NCBI GenBank assembly: GCA_022839525.1
Contig: JALHET010000090.1
Location: forward strand, 3,909 to 11,340
From: Lentisphaerota bacterium
Lineage (GTDB): Bacteria > Verrucomicrobiota > Kiritimatiellia > RFP12 > UBA1067
DNA: 7,432 bases
Direction: 5' to 3'
The position numbers and the translations under genes are program-made. The notes under the pieces were generated by a model. The model was not told where the DNA came from. It made no database searches and saw nothing but the letters and a program-made list of their open reading frames with translations. Of the stretch, positions 1 to 7,432 are shown piece by piece. How positions within the stretch are numbered: position 1 is the stretch's first letter; each line of letters opens with the position of its first letter.

Positions 1-1629
1 CAGAGGGAACTGCGTGACATACTGACTCATGAACCGCCTTCGTCCAGCATACAACTTGTTATGGAACATCACATCGTAGTAGCGCAGTGCCAAAGACGAA
101 TTGGCAACAGCGAGTATCGCTTTCAAAGTATACGATGGCGCGTTCTTTTTCGGCACGATCCAATAACAGTCACCATTGACCACCCAACCGACCGGACAAA
201 CGAAAAAGACGTTGTTTTTGCTAATGTCCGGGAACGCAACTTTTGATGTGTCCCATGCTGCCGGACTATGCGGAACCCATATCTCAAACCACTTTCGACC
301 AGCGTCAAGAACGTATTTCCGTCCTTCGAGAATTGAGCGGTGGGTTTCCAGATAACGCCCCGCCTTGGGGTAATCAGCAAAGCAGATCGGCTTTCGGATT
401 CCACAGTCCTGTGTATAGGGGTACAGCACACGTTTTTGCCCACACGCATCCGCCGGAAGTGACCACCGTTCCGCCTCTTGGTGTGTAATCAGAGGATGCA
501 GTAGAGTAGGCTCCGGCTGTTGATCGGACGGCAAGTTATCCCAGTCGTTACGAACAAAAACCTTGTCGGCAGTTGTCTTGATGCCAACCTTAACATCCCC
601 GAAATCGCCGAAAGTCCCTCCCTTTTCATTATCAATGGTGCGTATCCATTTGTCGGTCTTATCACTGGACAGAATCCAAGGCACCGAAGGTTTGTTGGCC
701 GTACGCAAGATACCCGTCTCAATACAATAGAATTTTTCCTCCACATTTACCATCCCACATGACTCCGTCGAAAGAGCCGCGAGGACAGTCTGATAGGCAG
801 GGCACGGGGCCGAGACAAAATCCGCTTCGTAGACTCTGCGAAACACGCATTGCTGACGAGATACGCTTTCTTTGACGCGGTTAGCAATCAAAATCGCGGG
901 CAGTACAGCAGCGTCGAATAGCTTTGTGTCACCCAGATCGATAAGCAACTGAAGACTGAACTCCTTTACGAACCACTGCCGAAGAGATGCCCCCGCCTGC
1001 GTGGAAAGAAAACGATTCGACGTGAGTAGTCCAAGGCATCCATTGGGTCTCAGATATCTTGTCATGCCGATGACGAACGCATGATACAGATCGACACGTC
1101 CTGCCAGTCCAAATTGCTTGGCAAGTGCGCCAGATTGGTGCGATCCCATAACCTGCGTTCTGACGTATGGTGGGTTTGAGATGATCAAGTCTGCCATATC
1201 GTCCCCGAGTGGTTCACGACTCTTGCTGTCCTCGAAGCGTAGATCAAGTTGGCCGTCCAGGCCGAACGACGTAAGCGCCAAGAAGTCCTCGCACTGTATC
1301 TTAACCTCCTTCGCACCAGCCGTTTCTATCCGGCGCACAGCTTCTGCTACGGCCATCGCGTCGGTGTCGTACCCAAGAACCCTTGTTTGACTCCTTACGC
1401 TGGCTGGCAAGGCGTTTATTAATGACAAGAGGAGTTCTCCGTTTCCACACGATGGGTCAAGGATGGTGATGGTTTTCGCCTTCACCTCGGGGCGAGCACA
1501 AAACGCTTCCACGAGGGCTTCCGCCAGAAAACGTGCAAGATCGGTAGGTGTATAGTGAATGCCGTTCGCCTTGATATGGGAGGCAGGTCGCTCTACTGGT
1601 GCTCGAGATGGGTTTATGGTCTGAATCAT
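1..1629 (-). CDS. Gamma-class N6-adenine DNA methyltransferase (M.TaqI/Eco57I type), 3' end beyond the left edge
   Basis: This gene probably transfers a methyl group from S-adenosylmethionine to adenine N6 in a specific DNA site, as part of a type II restriction-modification system or as a solitary methylase. The frame is open for 543 codons with no stop before the window edge. Motif X-like GIHYTPTDLA is at residues 23-32, the SAM-binding motif I DPSCGNGE at 58-65, and the catalytic motif IV NPPY at 152-155. The order X-I-IV followed by a long C-terminal half is that of the gamma class. A TaqI-like specificity domain begins near residue 335, with VGIKT at 348-352. The last residues seen, YAGRRRFMSQYVTQFPL, resemble the end of this domain, so little is probably missing. 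No nuclease domain precedes motif X, which argues against an N-terminal type IIG fusion. The ATG at 1629 is chosen because a strong promoter ends just upstream; no Shine-Dalgarno sequence is present. GC is near 50% in sampled rows, lower than the helicase gene, which suggests transfer. The recognition site cannot be inferred. Confidence 0.93.
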   Translation of the reverse strand, partial: MIQTINPSRAPVERPASHIKANGIHYTPTDLARFLAEALVEAFCARPEVKAKTITILDPSCGNGELLLSLINALPASVRSQTRVLGYDTDAMAVAEAVRRIETAGAKEVKIQCEDFLALTSFGLDGQLDLRFEDSKSREPLGDDMADLIISNPPYVRTQVMGSHQSGALAKQFGLAGRVDLYHAFVIGMTRYLRPNGCLGLLTSNRFLSTQAGASLRQWFVKEFSLQLLIDLGDTKLFDAAVLPAILIANRVKESVSRQQCVFRRVYEADFVSAPCPAYQTVLAALSTESCGMVNVEEKFYCIETGILRTANKPSVPWILSSDKTDKWIRTIDNEKGGTFGDFGDVKVGIKTTADKVFVRNDWDNLPSDQQPEPTLLHPLITHQEAERWSLPADACGQKRVLYPYTQDCGIRKPICFADYPKAGRYLETHRSILEGRKYVLDAGRKWFEIWVPHSPAAWDTSKVAFPDISKNNVFFVCPVGWVVNGDCYWIVPKKNAPSYTLKAILAVANSSLALRYYDVMFHNKLYAGRRRFMSQYVTQFPL

Positions 1630-1633
1630 GGAA

Positions 1634-1646
1634 CTACTTATAGTAG
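1634..1646. promoter_or_regulatory. Perfect 5-bp dyad over the -10 box, candidate operator
   Basis: The sequence CTACT-TAT-AGTAG is a perfect inverted repeat with five-base arms and a three-base centre. It covers the whole -10 hexamer of the methyltransferase promoter. A second small dyad, GTAG-G-CTAC (1643-1651), overlaps it on the upstream side. A dimeric repressor bound here would block the promoter. The ACTTATAGT core resembles, from memory, controller (C) protein boxes of type II restriction-modification loci, some of which overlap methyltransferase promoters. No regulator gene is in the window, so the function is inferred. Confidence 0.4.
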
Positions 1647-1665
1647 GCTACCAGACTCCTGTCAA
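1637..1665 (-). promoter_or_regulatory. Sigma70-type promoter of the methyltransferase gene, probably giving a leaderless mRNA
   Basis: Read on the minus strand, a perfect -35 box TTGACA (1665-1660) is followed by exactly 17 bases and then TATAAG (1642-1637), a five-of-six match to the -10 consensus. Only seven bases separate the -10 from the ATG at 1629, so the usual start-point distance puts transcription start at about 1628-1632, on or beside the start codon. No Shine-Dalgarno sequence lies between. A leaderless transcript is the direct inference. The box sequences and spacing are seen; the activity is not. Confidence 0.75.
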
Positions 1666-1783
1666 CACGTTTTCGACGCTTGTTGTGTGAGCGATTTCTG
1701 AAAGTCATTTTTGACAATGCGATTGCATACAAAGTAGACGAGATAATCATTTGCCTACGTAGTCGATGCTGAAAAAAGCCTTT

Positions 1784-2041
1784 TCAAGCGGCACGACAGA
1801 TCATACCGTGCTTTGGTTCTGGCGTGTAACGGAACGGCATAAAAAACAAATCGCGCAAAAAAAGGGCAAGGGTCTCGATCGGGCGGTGGTACAGCTTTGC
1901 ATCGGCAGGATGGCGGATTTTCTTCTCCCGGACGGTCGTGTCGACGTTGACGCGCTCCAGATCCGGCTTGAGAATCAGCTTTGCCTTGAGGCCTGTGCGT
2001 ATGCTCTCTGCGAGCATCTCCTCCGCGCCCTCACGGCGCAT
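1784..2041 (-). pseudogene. IS5/IS1182-type transposase fragment, truncated at both ends
   Basis: This 85-codon frame carries a block typical of IS5/IS1182-type DDE transposases: EGAEEMLAESIRTGLKAK (residues 4-21), then RVNVDTTVREKKIRHPADAK (30-49), then LYHR. Asp34 in VDTTV corresponds to the first catalytic aspartate of the family. Similarity fades after about residue 60 (near 1861), and the remaining 25 residues look like random read-through. The zinc/dimer region before it and the rest of the DDE core after it are absent, so the protein cannot transpose. Homology may begin a few codons before the ATG, inside the last res codons, so the ATG at 2041 is probably accidental. It overlaps the res stop (2033-2031) by 11 bases. 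I saw no terminal inverted repeats. This is probably the element that destroyed the 3' end of res. Confidence 0.72.
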
Positions 2042-2828
2042 ACGCCTTTTCGAAGCAGCCCCAGTCGATGAGCTGGATGACCTGTTCGCAGTAGGGCTCC
2101 AGTTCCGGCGGCAACGCGGGCAAGGTGCCCTGCTGTCGGTCTTCGTGGTACTTCGGCGTGATCCGGTCTTCCAGATCAGTGTAGTCGTTCTTCACCAAGT
2201 AACGGTTCAGCAGCTTGGCCAAATCGGACGTGACCGGCACGCGCTGTTCGTCGGGCGCGACTAGGACTTTGCCTTCGAAGTAGGCGGCGTCGGCCTTTCT
2301 GGGACGTGAAGAGAGCGCTTCGACCATCTCGCGCTGGAGGCCGTCCTCGAAATCCTTGTAGCTCTCGCTGGCCACCACGGTGAGCACGTTGATCTGATGC
2401 ACAGTGTCGGGCGCGTCCATGCGGTCGCCATTCTGGTTGACGCAGAGGCGCATGCCACGCCCGACCTCCTGACGCTTCTGGATGGTGTTGTCGCTGTGTT
2501 TGAGCGTGCAGATGTTGAAGACGTTAGGATTGTCCCAGCCTTCGCGCAGGGCTGAGTGGGAGAAGATGAAGCGGACCGGCTCTTCAAAGGAGAGCAGGCG
2601 TTCCTTGTCCTTCAGGATCAGGTCGTAAGCATCCGCATCGTCCGCCTCAGCCGAGTGCTTGCCCACGACAGGATCGGTCAGGCGTTTGGTTTTTTTATCG
2701 ATGGAGAAATAACCGCTGTGCGTCTTGTCGACAGGGATGCCCTTGACGTAATTCATGTAGTCCATTGACGGCGTGTCGATGAGACTCGGGAGACGGTTGA
2801 TGACATCCAGATGCGGCGCAGCTCTGCC
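2031..2828 (-). pseudogene. Type III restriction enzyme Res subunit relic (helicase lobe 2 only)
   Basis: Res subunits of type III restriction enzymes are about 900-1000-residue superfamily 2 translocases ending in a PD-(D/E)XK nuclease. Here only an internal piece remains. The frame is open from 2828, just after an in-frame TGA at 2831-2829. The first ATG is at 2765 and gives 244 residues. In that numbering, motif V SHSALREGWDNPNVF is at 69-83 and motif VI QKRQEVGRGMRL at 96-107. INVLTVVASESYKDFEDGL (125-143) and PKYHEDRQQGTLPALP (204-219) also match the family. Walker A, DEAD-box and lobe 1 are missing upstream, and the nuclease is missing downstream, where the frame runs into transposase sequence. 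It cannot cut or translocate. No partner Mod gene is visible. The surviving frame has no internal stop or frameshift, so the loss is either recent or the piece is retained. No Shine-Dalgarno sequence precedes the ATG. Confidence 0.85.
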
Positions 2829-2971
2829 TCAGCCACACCGTTCTGGGAGAACGACAAGACCGTAGCCGCCAAGCCGAAGGGGACAACCTATCGCACGCGC
2901 AAAGATGCGCGATAAAGAGCGAACGCCCCGTTGGTCGCCCATACGCAGGACGACCCTGTGGATCCGCCCAT
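2829..2971. other. Spacer between the SNF2 gene and the res relic
   Basis: This 143-base stretch holds no convincing gene. It contains the breakpoint where the 5' part of res is lost. A plus-strand frame of 34 codons crosses it (2811-2912) without a ribosome binding site or recognisable family. An imperfect bulged hairpin lies at 2889-2914 but has no T-run after it on either strand, so I do not call it a terminator for the upstream helicase gene. Confidence 0.5.
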
Positions 2972-6163
<3,192 letters not shown>

Positions 6164-6167
6164 GGGG

Positions 6168-7432
6168 TCATTGGGTGGCCTGCCGGGAGGAACCCGTCGC
6201 GGACGCGGGGAACGCAGCGGCCCTTGACTTCGGCGGGTGGCCAAGGGGCTTCGGCATTTCCATGACGTTCAACATTCCCCAGGCGATGGCACCGGTGAGC
6301 ACGCCGATGACCAGGCCGATTTTGATCCACTCGAAAAAAGTGACGTGGACGCGTCCGCGTTTTTCGAGCAACCCGATCGCCACGATATTTGAGGTGGAGC
6401 CGACCATGGTGATGTTGCCCCCGAAACAGACCCCGAACAGCAGTGCCCACCAGAGGATGGAGTAGTCGGGCGAGTACTCCAACAGCGATTCGATGACCGG
6501 GTTGAACGCCGCCACAAAAACGATGTTGTCCACGAAGGCGGAGCCGATTGAGGTAATGCCGAGAACAAAGGGGATCAGCGCTTTCGGGCCGCCGGTGGTG
6601 ATCTTGGCGAGTTTGTCGGCGAGTTTGCCTGTGACTTCCTGCTCCTGCAGGCCGCCTGCAATGGCGAAGAGCAGCATGAAGAAAAGCAGCGTCCACCATT
6701 CGACCTCGTTTTCCACATAATGCCGCGCCCGGCGAGGGCGGTAGACCATGAGCAGTCCCGCGATGATGAGCGGTGTGATGATCAGGAACGCGTTGGTATT
6801 GCCGGCTCCGGAAAGCCCGAGGATGTTCTCGATCTGGTGGTGGAACGCGATAATCAGGACACTCGCCGTTAGCACGAAGAAGCCGCGCCGGTGGGGGATG
6901 CAGACCCGGGGGCCTAAACCTTGGTCTTGGTGAGCTTTCCTGTGCTCCTCCATTTTGCGCGACATCTCGGCGATATTCGTGCGGTACCAGAGCAACACGA
7001 CGATCATGGTGGAAACGAGCGCGGCGAGCGCGATCGGCACGGCACCGAACACGAACTGGCTAAAGGTGAGCCCCGCCTTGTTACCGATGAAAATGCCCAC
7101 GGGATTCCCCAGCATGGTCGCTGCCGAGCCGATGTTCGTGCAGAGGACGGCGATCAGCACGAACGGCGTGGCGCAAATTTTGAGCGTGTCACAGACTTGG
7201 AAAACCAGCGCCAGAACAACGACAATTGAGGATATCTCGCCAATGAGGCTGGAGAGCAAGGCCGATAACACGCAGAGGATGACCGTGAATGTCGTCCCCG
7301 TCATTTTTTTTATGTTAATAATGGTTTGGATGATCCATGTGAGAAACCCGAGGTCTTTGAGGGCTCCGACGATGACCATCATGCCGATGAGGAAGAGAAT
7401 GATGTCCAGTTCGGTGGAACGCAACACCCCGT
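6168..7432 (-). CDS. Ion transporter of the ArsB/NhaD/SLC13 (IT) superfamily, 5' end beyond the right edge
   Basis: This is an inner-membrane secondary transporter; at least 421 codons are in the window and the frame is open at the edge. Counting from the GTG codon at 7427, about ten strongly hydrophobic stretches are visible, including residues 8-26, 48-79, 88-115, 123-148, 183-205, 212-229, 244-260, 283-316, 324-353 and 365-386. The family's two-repeat architecture shows as GSAATMLGNPVGI (100-112) and GGNITMVGSTSNI (336-348), each in a probable re-entrant loop. FVDNIVFVAAFNP (298-310) carries the DN pair usual in this superfamily. LDIILFLIGMMVIVG near the start matches an early helix of relatives, so roughly 50-70 residues are probably missing. 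The tail after residue 390 is hydrophilic and ends at TGA 6170-6168. The substrate (sodium/proton, arsenite or an organic anion) cannot be assigned. It is probably co-transcribed with the SNF2 gene, whose ATG follows four bases later. Confidence 0.85.
   Translation of the reverse strand, partial: GVLRSTELDIILFLIGMMVIVGALKDLGFLTWIIQTIINIKKMTGTTFTVILCVLSALLSSLIGEISSIVVVLALVFQVCDTLKICATPFVLIAVLCTNIGSAATMLGNPVGIFIGNKAGLTFSQFVFGAVPIALAALVSTMIVVLLWYRTNIAEMSRKMEEHRKAHQDQGLGPRVCIPHRRGFFVLTASVLIIAFHHQIENILGLSGAGNTNAFLIITPLIIAGLLMVYRPRRARHYVENEVEWWTLLFFMLLFAIAGGLQEQEVTGKLADKLAKITTGGPKALIPFVLGITSIGSAFVDNIVFVAAFNPVIESLLEYSPDYSILWWALLFGVCFGGNITMVGSTSNIVAIGLLEKRGRVHVTFFEWIKIGLVIGVLTGAIAWGMLNVMEMPKPLGHPPKSRAAAFPASATGSSRQATQ

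Noticed and set aside
1767..1785. A-run/T-run dyad (CTGAAAAAAGCCTTTTCAAG) as a terminator after the transposase relic
   Set aside because: The arms are nearly all A/T, the loop is too short to form and there is no GC-rich stem.
2889..2914. Imperfect hairpin after the SNF2 stop codon
   Set aside because: The stem TATCGC...GCGATA contains a bulge and is not followed by a T-run on either strand, so it does not qualify as an intrinsic terminator.
2811..2915. Plus-strand 34-codon frame ending in TAA
   Set aside because: Some of the peptide looks protein-like, but it is very short, has no ribosome binding site, opposes all neighbours and overlaps the res relic. It is mentioned as a question, not called as a gene.
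6164..6244. Upstream extension of the SNF2 frame to 6244
   Set aside because: The 27 extra codons overlap the 3' end of the transporter gene and encode a low-complexity Arg/Pro-rich stretch. A start at 6163 or 6136 is more plausible.

Overview
The window is bacterial and every supported gene lies on the minus strand, so transcription runs from the right edge to the left. The right half (about 2972-7432) is GC-rich, around 60-75% in the rows I counted, and looks like ordinary chromosome: the 3' part of an ion-transporter gene of the ArsB/NhaD/SLC13 type, followed after 4 bases by a complete SNF2-family helicase with an N-terminal SWIM zinc finger. The left part is an accessory, restriction-modification-rich stretch. 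The methyltransferase there is near 50% GC in the rows I counted. No rRNA, tRNA, CRISPR array or intact insertion sequence is visible. The organism cannot be named from this. A large SWIM-SNF2 protein in a high-GC genome would fit a Verrucomicrobia/Lentisphaerae-type bacterium, but that is a weak guess.

Layout from right to left: (1) 7432-6168, integral membrane transporter, N-terminus outside the window. (2) 6163-2972, SWIM/SNF2 helicase, 1063 residues with all helicase motifs present. (3) 2971-2829, a short spacer with no convincing gene. (4) 2828-2031, a relic of a type III restriction enzyme Res subunit. It keeps the second helicase lobe (motifs V and VI) but has lost the N-terminal ATPase half and the C-terminal nuclease. 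(5) 2041-1784, an IS5/IS1182-type transposase fragment joined directly to the broken end of res. (6) 1665-1634, a strong sigma70-like promoter whose -10 lies in a perfect dyad. (7) 1629-1, a gamma-class N6-adenine DNA methyltransferase (M.TaqI/Eco57I type), open to the left edge and probably nearly complete.

Together, the transporter-helicase pair looks like a tight operon. The region to its left looks like a decayed type III restriction locus, cut by a mobile element, beside a separate and apparently live methyltransferase that has its own promoter. The most interesting signal is that promoter. Its predicted start point falls on or next to the ATG, which implies a leaderless mRNA, and the -10 is embedded in a CTACT-TAT-AGTAG palindrome that resembles controller-protein boxes of type II restriction-modification systems. 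The SNF2-relic-methyltransferase neighbourhood superficially recalls DISARM, but no DISARM core gene is visible and I do not call it a defence system of that kind.
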